From positions 963,241-1,027,240 of the forward strand of contig NZ_LR130785.1 in NCBI RefSeq assembly GCF_900626135.1: DNA of 64,000 bases, in the 5' to 3' direction. How positions within the stretch are numbered: position 1 is the first letter of the stretch; every line of letters starts with the position of its first letter. A program made the position numbers and the translations under genes. Origin of the DNA: Senegalia massiliensis (GTDB lineage: Bacteria; Bacillota; Clostridia; Tissierellales; SIT17). Positions 33,944 through 43,740 of this stretch are shown here, piece by piece. The notes below the pieces were generated by a model. The model was given only the letters and a program-made list of their open reading frames with translations, did not search any database and was not told the origin of the DNA.

Positions 33944-34861
33944 ATGACAGTATTTAGAAGAGAATTTAAACAAACTGATTTTGAAAAGGTTAGAGATTTT
34001 CTTAAAGAGACTTATAGTGAAGAATCTAGTAATTGGTATATTGATAGATGGAATTTTTGTAGATACTTTGCTCACAATTGGTTAGAAGTATTTGACACAT
34101 GGCCTTCTACAGTTGGAATGTGGGTGGATGAAAACGATGAAATAGTTGCTATTGTTTCGTCTGAAGAAGAGAATAATGGTGAAGTGTTTTTTCAACTAAG
34201 AGAAATAAATTATAGTGAAGACTTCATTAATATATTAATAGAATATGCAGAAAAGAATTTATGCATATTAAAAGATGGGTACTTACAACTATATCCCATG
34301 GTTAATAACGCATGTAAAGATATAATGACTAAAGTTTTAGTTGATAGAGGTTATTCAAATACAGGTAATTATGAAACAGATTGTTCAATGGATATAAAAA
34401 AGCAACTTAACATTGACTTGCCAGATGGATTTATGATTCAGCCTGCTAATAATTACAGTGCAAGAGAGAGAGCACAAGCACATGGAAGAGCATTTAACAA
34501 TGAATTATCAGAAGTTCCAGCTCGTATAAATGAACGTACAAGAGGATATACAGGGTTGGTTAATGCACCTGATTATAATGAAGACATTGATTTATGTATA
34601 GTAGATGAAATTGGAGAAATTGCATCTTTTGTAACACTATGGTTTGATTCTACAAATAAGGTAGGGATATTAGAACCAGTTGGAACTATACTTAAATATC
34701 GTCGTAAAGGATTAGGAAAATCAATTATATATGAAGGAATAAATCGAATTAAAGAACTTGGTGCTACAAAAGTACATGTAGGATCTAATCAAGACTTCTA
34801 TAAAGATATAGGTTTTCAGGTTGAATCTAGAACAGAAATCTGGCACAAACAACTTTCGTGA
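33944..34861 (+). CDS. GNAT family N-acetyltransferase (two-domain)
   Basis: The 305-residue protein has a degenerate N-terminal GNAT-like half and a C-terminal GNAT domain with the acetyl-CoA loop GTILKYRRKGLGKSIIYEGI (motif A) and the final DFYKDIGFQVES (motif B). Such tandem GNAT proteins acetylate small amines; the substrate is unknown. The start follows GGAGAG. It is the first intact gene outside the island's right border. Confidence 0.85.
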   Translation: MTVFRREFKQTDFEKVRDFLKETYSEESSNWYIDRWNFCRYFAHNWLEVFDTWPSTVGMWVDENDEIVAIVSSEEENNGEVFFQLREINYSEDFINILIEYAEKNLCILKDGYLQLYPMVNNACKDIMTKVLVDRGYSNTGNYETDCSMDIKKQLNIDLPDGFMIQPANNYSARERAQAHGRAFNNELSEVPARINERTRGYTGLVNAPDYNEDIDLCIVDEIGEIASFVTLWFDSTNKVGILEPVGTILKYRRKGLGKSIIYEGINRIKELGATKVHVGSNQDFYKDIGFQVESRTEIWHKQLS

Positions 34862-34972
34862 TTATTTCCGTATAATCCATGACATAGTGTAGCTATCTAT
34901 ATAATATTAGTTAGTTTTATATTATATAGAAATTCTATTGTAAAATCATAAAAAATAATCGGTGTGGTAATA

Positions 34973-35493
34973 ATGAAACAATTAAAAGAAATATATCATA
35001 AAAAAATATAAATAAAAAGGGAAAAACTATTAAACGGGAAGTAGTGAGGAGTATTATTTTAGATGATGATAAAGTTCTTATGGCTTATTCATCTCAAAAT
35101 GGTGATTATAAATTTCCTGGTGGTGGAATAGAAAGTGGTGAAATATATATATAAGCTTTGATTTGTGAGGTGGAAGAGGAGTGCGGTGCTTTAGTTTCTA
35201 TAGTTATGAAAGAAATTGGAACAGTAATAGAATATAATAAACCAGTGGAAGATGAATACGACGTATTTAAAATGACCTCTTATTATTATTTATGTAAAGT
35301 AAAAGAAAATTACTGTAAGCAAAATTTAGATCAATATGAAGAAAATCTAGGATTTAAACCTGTTTGGATTAGTATTGAGGAAGCAATACAAAATAATAAC
35401 TTGATTATTAATTCTGATTTACGAGAAACACCTATATGGACAGGGAGAAATACTTTTATTTTAGAATATATACAAGACATTTTAAAAAAATGA
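34973..35493 (+). pseudogene. NUDIX hydrolase, decayed
   Basis: The start MKQLKEIYHK is followed by a TAA and a frame change. The main frame then reads REVVRSIILDDDKVLMAYSS and FPGGGIESGE, with a TAA at 35152-35154 inside the NUDIX box, and resumes with ALICEVEEECG to the end. The box Arg of REVxEE is Cys. With at least two stops or shifts and a lost catalytic residue, the gene is dead. It is the second broken NUDIX gene in this accessory region. Confidence 0.8.
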
Positions 35494-35754
35494 AATACAA
35501 TAGATATTTAGAACGCTATGCTACGATCACATAACGTGTAGTTAGCGACATTCAGCTTGCTGATTAGAAGTGAGTATAGAGGTAACTTATGGAATTCAAT
35601 AGTTGGAATGTAAATTGAGCGAAGAGCTAGAATGTCAGGAACCTACATAAAAGTTTGGTTTTTTGTGTCTATTTTATTTACATAGATCCAAGTTTAGGGG
35701 TTTTACAGGATAGAGTAGAGAGAATTAATAATGACTATTATAAATAAAATACAT
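35494..35754 (+). other. Spacer with small inverted repeats, no gene recognised
   Basis: It contains GCTATGCTAC...GTAGTTAGC and similar short inverted repeats between 35,510 and 35,550. No frame of supportable length is present. Confidence 0.4.
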
Positions 35755-35819
35755 ATACGTGTAAAAATCGGCCACTTAATTTTCAACTAATTCATATGAC
35801 CGACTTACACGTATTTTTT
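35755..35819 (+). terminator. Long hairpin terminator
   Basis: ATACGTGTAA and TTACACGTAT pair perfectly, with an inner TCGG/CCGA stem, and are followed by TTTTTTATTTTTTG. It ends the decayed NUDIX transcript or is left from a lost gene. Confidence 0.65.
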
Positions 35820-35966
35820 ATTTTTTGTTTAATAATTTTGATATTGCTAAGTTAACACCTAGTGTTCCTACTCCTATAAATATTTAGCAAAACAGGAACA
35901 GTTTTATTTTAATTTTATTGTTATAATAAAGTTAAAGTACGGAGAAAGGTCAGGTGGAGGTGGAAA

Positions 35967-36731
35967 TTGAATTATAGGAGAGATATTGAGAAGTGTATTA
36001 AATTTATTGAGGAGAATATCAAAGAAAATATTACTATTAAAGATGTTGCTAATCAATTAGGGTACTCAGTTTATCACTTTTGTAGAGTTTTTAGCCTGTG
36101 TAAAGGTATGTCTGTTATGGAATATATTCGAGAACGAAGGTTGTCTTTAGCAGCTATAGAATTATTCAAAGGTAGAAAAATTATTGACATTTCTTTAGAA
36201 TATGGATTTGAAACACATAGTGGGTTTACCAAGGCATTTCGTAAATCTTTTGGTTATAGTCCAACACAATATAAAGTGCGAATGGCTGGATATGATGATG
36301 TAAAAACAACATTTGAAATTGGAGGTTATATTATGAATCCTGTTATTGTAAAGAAAGCTGCATTTAAGGTAGCTGGTTATGGAATTAAAACCAATATTAC
36401 TGGGGGAACATATACAAAGGATATTGCATCCTTTTGGAGCAATTATAATGGTGAAAATTTAGAAAGTAAAATGTATAAAATTTTAAATCCTGCTAAGCAT
36501 GGTGAAGTGGGATTATGTGTTCCATTATCTGAAGATGGAAATACAATATATCTTTTAGGTGTTATAGTGGATGACTTTTCAAAGGTAGAAGAAAATATGA
36601 TAACAGTAGAAGTGCCAGAAGCTGAGTATGCAGTTTTTACAACACCTCCTATTGATACTACAAATGAAAAAGAACAAAAGGAGTTTGCAAAGATCATTGC
36701 AGGAACATGGAAATATATTTTTGAAGATTGA
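35967..36731 (+). CDS. AraC family regulator with GyrI-like domain, cut short by in-frame TGA
   Basis: The protein has an N-terminal AraC DNA-binding domain with two helix-turn-helix units (ITIKDVANQLGYSVYHFCRV and IIDISLEYGFETHSGFTKAF, residues about 20-100). A GyrI/Rob-like effector domain follows (from about residue 115). The TGA at 36729-36731 ends it at KYIFED, but the same frame continues for 40 codons (FKDSGYVYDETKLDFEFYDE...) to TAA at 36,854. This is the standard C-terminal end of the domain, in which a Trp is expected at the TGA. The DNA-binding part is intact. The start TTG follows GGAGG at six bases. Confidence 0.8.
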   Translation: MNYRRDIEKCIKFIEENIKENITIKDVANQLGYSVYHFCRVFSLCKGMSVMEYIRERRLSLAAIELFKGRKIIDISLEYGFETHSGFTKAFRKSFGYSPTQYKVRMAGYDDVKTTFEIGGYIMNPVIVKKAAFKVAGYGIKTNITGGTYTKDIASFWSNYNGENLESKMYKILNPAKHGEVGLCVPLSEDGNTIYLLGVIVDDFSKVEENMITVEVPEAEYAVFTTPPIDTTNEKEQKEFAKIIAGTWKYIFED

Positions 36732-36915
36732 TTTAAAGATAGTGGATATGTATATGACGAAACCAAACTTGATTTTGAATTCTATGATGAACGCTGTCAT
36801 CATAGAAAGGATACTGTAATGGATATTTACGTTCCTATTAAAAAAGTAAAATAAAGGTAACCAACTCTTTATATTTACAAAATTTACTTATAAATAAAAG
36901 AAGAAGGTGATGAAA

Positions 36916-37674
36916 ATGTTAAGTTATTATGGTAGATTGTCTTCAGAAGTATATGATATGGATAAACCTATAGGTCATTCTTTTGGGGATGTTGAGTTTT
37001 ATATAAATAGATTAGAGTCATGCAAAGGACCTATTCTTGAACCTGGAATAGGAACTGGTCGTATATTAATTCCTCTTTTAAAAAAAGGATTAAATGTTGA
37101 AGGGTTTGATAGTTCGAAAGATATGTTAAATATATGTATGAACAATTGTAAAAAAATAGGTTTAAATGCTAAACTTTTTGAGGCAAAGATGGAGTCTTTT
37201 TCGCAAGATAAAAAATATGATGCTATTATAGTACCAACGGGAACGTTTCTTTTAGTACATAAAAGATCAGATTCAATAAAAGCATTAAAAAACTTCTATA
37301 AGCATTTATCTAATGGTGGTAGATTAATTGTTGATATATCTTTACAAACAGATATTTCAATAGATACAGTTTCTACAAAAACTTTGGAATGTTCTAATGG
37401 AGATATAATTACATTAGAAAATAAAATTGTTGAGGTTGACTATATAAATCAATATACTATTTCCCATGGACGATATGAAAAGTGGCGTGAAGGTGTACTT
37501 TTTCAAACTGAATTGGAGTATTTTCCATTACGATGGTATGGAGTAGAAGAGTTTAAATTAATACTTGAAAGTATAGGGTTTAAAAATATTGTGATTTCTT
37601 CAGATTATAAATTTGGTCAATATCCATCAAATTCTGAAGATATAATTACTTTTGAGGCTGTTGCTATTAAATAG
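36916..37674 (+). CDS. Class I SAM-dependent methyltransferase
   Basis: The 252-residue protein has motif I PILEPGIGTGRILIPLLKKG and VEGFDSSKDML, then YDAIIVPTGTFLL, which places it among the class I methyltransferases with a C-terminal beta-rich extension. The ATG at 36916 lies eight bases after GAAGG; GTG and ATG codons overlapping that site were rejected. The acceptor is unknown. A hairpin that is a partial RX repeat follows 12 bases after the stop. Confidence 0.85.
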   Translation: MLSYYGRLSSEVYDMDKPIGHSFGDVEFYINRLESCKGPILEPGIGTGRILIPLLKKGLNVEGFDSSKDMLNICMNNCKKIGLNAKLFEAKMESFSQDKKYDAIIVPTGTFLLVHKRSDSIKALKNFYKHLSNGGRLIVDISLQTDISIDTVSTKTLECSNGDIITLENKIVEVDYINQYTISHGRYEKWREGVLFQTELEYFPLRWYGVEEFKLILESIGFKNIVISSDYKFGQYPSNSEDIITFEAVAIK

Positions 37675-37686
37675 AAATGATATATA

Positions 37687-37745
37687 TGCATTGAGATAAA
37701 AAATCTTGATGCATTTAATTTTTATGAATTTAAAACTAAATGCAG
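37687..37745 (+). repeat. Partial RX repeat, copy 3, with terminator hairpin
   Basis: TGCATTGAGAT pairs with ATCTTGATGCA, followed by TTTAATTTTTATGAATTTAAAACTAAATG. This matches the first half of RX copy 2 but lacks the second hairpin. It lies outside the rlmD island. Confidence 0.6.
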
Positions 37746-38326
37746 ATAATGAACTGCTTTATTTTAAATTTTGTTTCATATAATTTTTTCAATTTATATT
37801 TAAAAAATATTTTAGGTACATGAAAACAGTTTTGAAGATATTGGTCTTAAGAATTTTAAAGATGGTATTACTACAGAATGGCAAATCATTGAGTGAATTC
37901 TAATATATATACAACCCTTGAATAATTATATAAGTGCATAAAAAAACTAATTAACGGAAAAAATATCAATGTATTATAGGAGGGGTGTGATATATAAAGA
38001 ATTCTAAATACAAAAAAACCAAACAATGTGTGGTCAAAGCAAAAAAAATATGCTATAATTATACCTAAGGCAACCACTCTAAGATTTATCATTTTAAATT
38101 TAAAGTCAAAATTAGAAATTAAATAAAATATCAATTTCTAAAAAATGGAGCCTTTTTAGTGGAAATTACTTTTTTCAACTACATATCTGTGACTTCATTG
38201 CAAATATGATAGTATACATTATAAAAAGAATTTCCACAAAGTGTAAGCAAAAGTGGAATAGTGAGTATTTCTAATATATTGTATGGACAATAATTTGAGA
38301 TATTTGATCGTTTAAGAAATGTATAA
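37746..38326 (+). other. Long intergenic stretch with one possible gene fragment
   Basis: The only coding-like part is about 37,818-37,898, which reads VHENSFEDIGLKNFKDGITT and EWQIIE-stop. It looks like the C-terminus of an acetyltransferase-type enzyme without the rest. The remainder is A/T-rich and I see no gene in it. Confidence 0.35.
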
Positions 38327-38409
38327 TTTACATCATGAAAAAATATCCATGATACAGAGTCGTGATTCTTATATATGTAGATATTTTATTCTGATTTTTA
38401 TGATGTAAA
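38327..38409 (+). promoter_or_regulatory. Long inverted repeat in the leader of the triple-RidA gene
   Basis: TTTACATCAT (38327-38336) pairs perfectly with ATGATGTAAA (38400-38409). Between them lies a second imperfect hairpin (AGAGTCGTGATTCT). The structure ends 55 bases before the RidA start. It fits no riboswitch class I know, but could be a leader hairpin. Confidence 0.4.
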
Positions 38410-38464
38410 ACTTAATTTGATAAATATATTTATCAAAAAACTATCTAAAAAGGAGAATATTATT

Positions 38465-39736
38465 ATGAGTAATTATAATGAAGTATTATCAAGAAATACG
38501 GAAAATGCGCCAAAAGGTAACGGTTTATATTCACAAACTGTAGCTTTTTCTCATTACAATAATCTTTCAGCTCAATTACCCATTGATCCAAAATCTGGTG
38601 AAGTAGTAGATGGAGGTATAAAAGAGCAGGCTGAACAATGCTTTAAAAATATTAAGGCAATTGTAGAAAGCATAGACCATGTTATGAATGATATTGTTAA
38701 AATTACAGTATACGTTAAAAATATAAAAGATGTGGATGCTATAAATGAAGTTTATAAAACTTTCTTTACAAGCTATCTTCCAACAAGAACAGTAGTAGAG
38801 GTTAAAGATTTACCTATGAATTCTTTAGTTCAAATAGATGCATTATTATCAAATGGTGAAGGTACGATTCCAAATGCTCCACAATCAGGAGATCTTATAA
38901 AGCTTACAAATAACACATCAAATGCGCCAAATTGTTCTTTATCTACACAAACTGTAGCTTTTTCTCATTACAATAATATTTCAGCACAACTACCTATAGA
39001 TCCAAAGTCTGGTAGAATCGTAGCTACTGATGTTAAAGAACAGGCTAAACAGTGCTTAAAAAATATTAAGGCAATTTTAGAAAGTGTTGACGTTCCTTTT
39101 GATGATATTGTAAAAATTAATATTTATCTTAAAAACATCTCAGATATTGAAGCTGTAAACGAAGTTTATAAAACATTCTTCCCAGACTCTGCTATAGCAA
39201 GAGCTGTGAATTATGTTCCAGCAAGAACAGTAGTAGCAGCTGAAGCTTTACCTATGGATGCTTTAGTTCAAATTGATGCAGTGGTATCATATGGTGATGG
39301 TACTCCTCCACAAGTTATTGAAGATAGACATGGTATTATCATAGAAGCAAATAACACAGAAAATGCTCCAAAAGATTCTCTATCAACACAAACAGTAGCA
39401 TTTTCTCATTATAATCACATTTCAGCACAATTACCTATTGATCCAAAATCTGGTAAATTAGTATCAGGTGGTGTGAAAGAGCAAGCTGAACAATGTCTAA
39501 AAAATATTAAAGAAATTATAGAAAGTGTAGATCATGCTATGGAAGATGTAGTTAAAGTAAATATATTCTGTAAAAATATAGCAGATGTTGCTGCTATAAA
39601 TGAAGCTTATAAAACATTCTTCCCAGAAGGAGTTCCAGCAAGAACAGTAGTAGCGGTTTCAGATTTACCTATGGATGCTTTAGTTCAAATAGATGCAGTT
39701 GCAGGAAATGCTGAAGGAACACCTCCAATAGTATAA
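38465..39736 (+). CDS. Protein of three fused RidA (YjgF/UK114) domains
   Basis: The 423-residue protein holds three tandem RidA domains (about residues 10-132, 150-278 and 295-420). Each has the block TVAFSHYN-x-x-SAQLPIDPKSG and a C-terminal ART/TRT-VV...LPM-x-x-LVQID block. The key Arg of RidA enamine/imine deaminases is kept in all three (Arg108, Arg254, Arg393). The Glu that corresponds to E. coli/Salmonella Glu120 is Gln in each. RidA is normally a ~125-residue homotrimer with active sites between subunits, so this looks like a single-chain trimer. Domain 2 has about eight extra residues before its Arg. The start was set to the ATG with AAAGGAG upstream. Confidence 0.93.
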   Translation: MSNYNEVLSRNTENAPKGNGLYSQTVAFSHYNNLSAQLPIDPKSGEVVDGGIKEQAEQCFKNIKAIVESIDHVMNDIVKITVYVKNIKDVDAINEVYKTFFTSYLPTRTVVEVKDLPMNSLVQIDALLSNGEGTIPNAPQSGDLIKLTNNTSNAPNCSLSTQTVAFSHYNNISAQLPIDPKSGRIVATDVKEQAKQCLKNIKAILESVDVPFDDIVKINIYLKNISDIEAVNEVYKTFFPDSAIARAVNYVPARTVVAAEALPMDALVQIDAVVSYGDGTPPQVIEDRHGIIIEANNTENAPKDSLSTQTVAFSHYNHISAQLPIDPKSGKLVSGGVKEQAEQCLKNIKEIIESVDHAMEDVVKVNIFCKNIADVAAINEAYKTFFPEGVPARTVVAVSDLPMDALVQIDAVAGNAEGTPPIV

Positions 39737-39767
39737 TAGTAAATGCAAAATAATATAGTTTAATCAT

Positions 39768-39817
39768 AAAAAGCACCAAGATTTTAGCCAATTATGGCAG
39801 AAATCTTGGTGCTTTTT
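39768..39817 (+). terminator. Terminator after the triple-RidA gene
   Basis: AAAAAGCACCAAGATTT and its complement form a perfect 17-bp stem with a 16-base loop, ending in TTTTT. Confidence 0.88.
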
Positions 39818-39884
39818 AATAATAGTTTTTAAAATTCCTCAATATAGGGTATAATATCTGAAATAACTTTAAGGAGGATATATA

Positions 39885-40283
39885 TTGGAAAGAACATTTA
39901 TAATGATTAAACCTGATGGAATACAAAGAGGTATAATGGGAGAAATCATATCTAAAATAGAAAAAAAGGGTTTTAAAATAATACAGGCTAAATTATTTGA
40001 ACCAAGCAGAGCTTTAGTTGAGGAACATTATGAAGAACATAAAGGCAAAACATTTTTTAATGACTTAATAAATTATATATTAAGTGGTCCAGTTATGGCA
40101 ATGGAAGTAAAGGGAGAGTTTGCTGTTGAAGTAATGCGTAATATGATAGGAGATAAGGATCCAAAACTTGCAGCTTTAGGAACTATAAGAGGTGAATTTG
40201 CTAATTCTATGAATACAAATGTAATCCATGGATCAGATTCAAGAGAAAGTGCAAAGCGTGAATTAGATTTATGGTTTAAATAA
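39885..40283 (+). CDS. ndk: Nucleoside diphosphate kinase
   Basis: The 132-residue protein is a full-length NDK. It begins with MERTFIMIKPDGIQRG, has GPVMAMEV in the middle, and carries the active-site His in NVIHGSDS, which is phosphorylated during gamma-phosphate transfer between NTPs and NDPs. The start is TTG after AAGGAGG. It is a single-gene unit between two strong terminators. Confidence 0.97.
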   Translation: MERTFIMIKPDGIQRGIMGEIISKIEKKGFKIIQAKLFEPSRALVEEHYEEHKGKTFFNDLINYILSGPVMAMEVKGEFAVEVMRNMIGDKDPKLAALGTIRGEFANSMNTNVIHGSDSRESAKRELDLWFK

Positions 40284-40320
40284 TGTATTAGTAAGTAAAT
40301 AAGATAATATTTATATCTAT

Positions 40321-40359
40321 AAAAACCAGTTAAAGTAACATTACTTTAACTGGTTTTTT
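40321..40359 (+). terminator. Terminator after ndk
   Basis: AAAAACCAGTTAAAGTA pairs with TACTTTAACTGGTTTTT and is followed by TTG. Confidence 0.88.
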
Positions 40360-40485
40360 GTATAAAGGAATTTAATGTTAGAAAATCAAGTATGACATTT
40401 CAATGAGATAATAAAACATATTTATGATATAATCAAAACAAAGAAAATATAACTATGTGAAAATTTTAGTGATAAGGAGGTAAGT

Positions 40486-41235
40486 ATGAGAATTATTATT
40501 TCACCTGCAAAGAAAATGAAGGTAGATATAGATTCATTAGATTACAATCAAGTTCCTCAGTTTATAGAGGATACAGAAATCTTGCTATCATATTTAAGAA
40601 CTTTAAGTTATGAAGAATTAAAGTCAATATGGAAATGTAGTGATAAAATAGCTACTTTAAATTATGACCGAATCCATAATATGGACTTGTATAGCAACTT
40701 AACTCCTGCTATACTTTCATTTGAAGGTCTTCAGTACAAGCATATGGGGCAAAATGTATTTGAAACTGAAGAATTTGAATATCTTGAAGAACATTTGCGT
40801 ATTCTATCTGGATTTTATGGTATAATACGTCCCTTTGATGGTGTTGTTCCTTATAGGTTGGAAATGCAATCAAAATTGGGAAGTGAGGATATAAATTCAC
40901 TCTATGAATTCTGGAATGAAAAACTAGCTAAGCAACTTTTTTCGGAAAGTAAACACATTATAAATTTAGCATCTAAAGAGTATAGCAAATGTATTTCTAA
41001 ATACTTGGACAAAGAAGTAAGATTTATTACTTGTGTTTTTGGAGAAATTATTGAAAAAAAAATAGTTGAAAAGGGTACATTAGCCAAGATGGCTAGAGGT
41101 GAAATGGTCAGATTTATGGCAGAAAACCAGATTAAAGATGTAGATGGTATTAAAGGTTTTAATAGACTAGATTATACTTATGAGGATCATCTATCAGATG
41201 AAAGCACATACATCTTTTTGAAAAAGAATAAATAA
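40486..41235 (+). CDS. yaaA: Peroxide stress protein YaaA (DUF328/UPF0246)
   Basis: The 249-residue protein begins with MRIIISPAKKMKVD and has GLQYKHM, LSGFYGIIRPFDGVVPYRLEM and FNRLDYTYEDHLSDEST, all typical of the YaaA family. In E. coli YaaA lowers free iron under peroxide stress, and a DNA-binding role has been shown. The ATG follows AAGGAGG. It stands upstream of the flavodiiron protein gene, which suits an oxidative-stress context. Confidence 0.93.
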   Translation: MRIIISPAKKMKVDIDSLDYNQVPQFIEDTEILLSYLRTLSYEELKSIWKCSDKIATLNYDRIHNMDLYSNLTPAILSFEGLQYKHMGQNVFETEEFEYLEEHLRILSGFYGIIRPFDGVVPYRLEMQSKLGSEDINSLYEFWNEKLAKQLFSESKHIINLASKEYSKCISKYLDKEVRFITCVFGEIIEKKIVEKGTLAKMARGEMVRFMAENQIKDVDGIKGFNRLDYTYEDHLSDESTYIFLKKNK

Positions 41236-41278
41236 GAGTAAAAACATCATATTAATTAAAAAATAGGGAGGTTATATT

Positions 41279-42526
41279 ATGAAACAAATAAAGATAGCTG
41301 ATGGAATACACATGTTATCTATGAATGTAGAAGATATGCTTTTTGAAGGAATATGGGAGATAGCCAATGGAGTTACATTAAACTCTTATATAGTAAAAGG
41401 AGAAAAAACCGCTATTATAGATGGTGTTATAGGTTGGGATGGAGTACCAGAAACTTTATATAAAAACCTTGGAGAAATTGATGTAAATCCTGAAGACATA
41501 GATTATTTGATAGTTAATCATATGGAGCCAGATCATTCTGGATGGATTGAGAATTTTAAAAAGATTAATGATGATTTTACAATTATATGTACAGATAAAG
41601 CTGCTAAATTGATAAATTCTTTTTATGGTGATGGGGAAAAAATAAAAGTAGTTAAAGAAGGAGATACGTTAGATTTAGGTAAGGGGAAAAAATTAAGTTT
41701 TCATCCAGTTCCAAATGTACATTGGCCTGATACTATGTATACTTATGAATCAGATACTAAAACTTTATTTTCTTGTGACATGTATGGAGCTTTTGGAAGA
41801 ATGAATGAACATCATTTTGATGATGAGATGACATCTGAAGAAGTAGATTTTTTTGAAAATGAAGGTATAAGGTATTTTTCAAATGTTATGGGAACATTTG
41901 CACCTATGGTAGAAAAGGCAATAAAAAAATCTAAAGAATTTGATATAAATATTATAGCTCCAGGACATGGTCCAGTATATAGACAAAATCCTGAAAAAAT
42001 AATAGATGATTATACTAGGTTCTGTAAATATTCATCAGGATATGGAAAAAAAGAAATTACTATATTATGGGGTTCAATGTATGGTATGACTGCTAAAGCA
42101 GTTGATTTTGCAGAAAAGGTATTAGAAAGAGAAGGAGTAAAAGTAAATAAGCTTGAAATGCCTTTAGAAAGTGAAAGTGAAATGATTGCTACTGTATTTA
42201 AATCAGCAGGCGTAATAATTGCTGCACCTACTTATGAATACAAGATGTTTCCACCGGTAGCAGCAGCAATAGAAGAGTTAGGAAGAAAAAAAGTTACTAA
42301 TAAAGCAGCTTTTCGTTTTGGATCTTATGGATGGTCAGGTGGAGCTGAAAGGGAATTAACAGAAATAATAGAGAAAAGTAGAATGAAATGGGACTTTGTT
42401 GAAACAGTTGAATTTGAAGGTTGTCCTAATGAAGAAGATTTAAATAAAGTTGAAACAGGAGTTCTAAAATTATTAGAAAAAGCAGAAGAAAAAATAGAAG
42501 GAAAAATAAAAGAAAAAGCAGTATAA
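41279..42526 (+). CDS. FprA family flavodiiron protein (O2/NO reductase)
   Basis: The 415-residue protein has a metallo-beta-lactamase-like domain with the di-iron ligands in NHMEPDHSGW, NVHWPDTM, FSCDMYGAFG and APGHGPVY. A C-terminal flavodoxin domain follows (ILWGSMYGMTAKAV onward). Class A flavodiiron proteins reduce O2 to water or NO to N2O in anaerobes, with electrons from rubredoxin; a rubredoxin gene lies at 13.8 kb. The start follows GGGAGG. A long hairpin shared with the convergent esterase gene follows. Confidence 0.96.
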   Translation: MKQIKIADGIHMLSMNVEDMLFEGIWEIANGVTLNSYIVKGEKTAIIDGVIGWDGVPETLYKNLGEIDVNPEDIDYLIVNHMEPDHSGWIENFKKINDDFTIICTDKAAKLINSFYGDGEKIKVVKEGDTLDLGKGKKLSFHPVPNVHWPDTMYTYESDTKTLFSCDMYGAFGRMNEHHFDDEMTSEEVDFFENEGIRYFSNVMGTFAPMVEKAIKKSKEFDINIIAPGHGPVYRQNPEKIIDDYTRFCKYSSGYGKKEITILWGSMYGMTAKAVDFAEKVLEREGVKVNKLEMPLESESEMIATVFKSAGVIIAAPTYEYKMFPPVAAAIEELGRKKVTNKAAFRFGSYGWSGGAERELTEIIEKSRMKWDFVETVEFEGCPNEEDLNKVETGVLKLLEKAEEKIEGKIKEKAV

Positions 42527-42545
42527 GTATTAGATGATTTTATAG

Positions 42546-42593
42546 AAATTAAAAAATTTCCTCATACCTTGGTATGAGGAAATTTTTTAATTT
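42546..42593. terminator. Bidirectional terminator between convergent genes
   Basis: A perfect 23-bp stem (AAATTAAAAAATTTCCTCAT, then ACC, and its complement) with a two-base loop. It overlaps the last codons of the minus-strand esterase gene. Confidence 0.88.
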
Positions 42594-43456
42594 CTAGTTA
42601 CAATATGTTCTAGCCAATCTATTATTTGATTATAAGTTGTTATTCCTGAACTTTGGGTTATATCTTTATCAAAATCATGGACTTGAGTATATATAGTTAA
42701 GCATTTAGAGTTTGGAATTAATTTGCTTAGTTTTTTAGATATCCTATATGGTACATCAGGATCTAGAATTGATGCTGCTAGTATTGTAGGTGGATAAGAT
42801 TGGAAATCATGATCATCAAGATAATAATCATTTATATTTTCTTCTTCACATAGATATTGTATCCATGACCCTTCTTGTCTTCCTTTAATATAAAGTAAAA
42901 GCCTCCTATTCATTGGATCTTCAGTAACTGGAAAATCTGAAATAATATTTTTTATCATCTTTTTAGATACCTTTGTAAGTTTGTTATAATAGTTACTTGG
43001 AGTGTTAAATTCAGGTTCATAAAGTCTTGCATATCCATAAAGACTTATAATAGCTAATGGATGTAAATCATAATTTTTTATTAGCATATTACATAAATTA
43101 AGACATAGATATGCTCCTGCCGATCTACCAAATAGAATATATTTTTGGCTTTCCAACTCAAATTTTTTTCTATGATTTTGTAAAAAGTATAAAATTTCTT
43201 CATAAGCTGAATTTAAAATCACTTCTAATTTTGATTCGGGCGCTAATGGATAATCTAATGACAAAAAGTCATAACCTGAATTTAAGAAATTTTCTATATA
43301 AGTTTTAGGCAAATCATCTCGTAATCCTGAAACTAAACCACCACCGTGAAAATAAAAAATAGTTATATTTTTTCTATTATTTTCACATCGATATAAACTC
43401 ATATTTAGTGTAATATTTTGCTTTGTTTTAAATTTGAAAATTTCTGGTGCATTCAA
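42587..43456 (-). CDS. Alpha/beta hydrolase, hormone-sensitive-lipase-like esterase
   Basis: The 289-residue protein has the oxyanion-hole motif FHGGG, the nucleophile elbow GRSAGAY, an acidic residue in LDPDVPYR and the catalytic His in VHDFD, as in the HSL/BFAE esterase family. It has no signal peptide and is probably cytoplasmic. The start is TTG eight bases after GGAGG. The substrate is unknown. It converges on the flavodiiron protein gene. Confidence 0.88.
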   Translation of the reverse strand: MNAPEIFKFKTKQNITLNMSLYRCENNRKNITIFYFHGGGLVSGLRDDLPKTYIENFLNSGYDFLSLDYPLAPESKLEVILNSAYEEILYFLQNHRKKFELESQKYILFGRSAGAYLCLNLCNMLIKNYDLHPLAIISLYGYARLYEPEFNTPSNYYNKLTKVSKKMIKNIISDFPVTEDPMNRRLLLYIKGRQEGSWIQYLCEEENINDYYLDDHDFQSYPPTILAASILDPDVPYRISKKLSKLIPNSKCLTIYTQVHDFDKDITQSSGITTYNQIIDWLEHIVTRN

Positions 43457-43740
43457 TCAAAAAGCCTCCTATTGTGTCAATATTTATCATATAGGTTAAT
43501 ATAAATAATTTTATAAGAACTATATTATAACATAAAATTTGAATTGAAAAATTTTAGTAATTATGAACACTAATTTTAATAAACATAAAATTTATGATAG
43601 ATAGTTTGGAAGCTAAAAATAAAGTTTGCTTTATATATTTTGTAGTGAATAAAAGGTTATGTTAGGCGGAGATACTATAATTATTGACATTAAAAGTATA
43701 AATGTTTAGTTAATAAATAATTATAGTCGAGAGGAAGATA

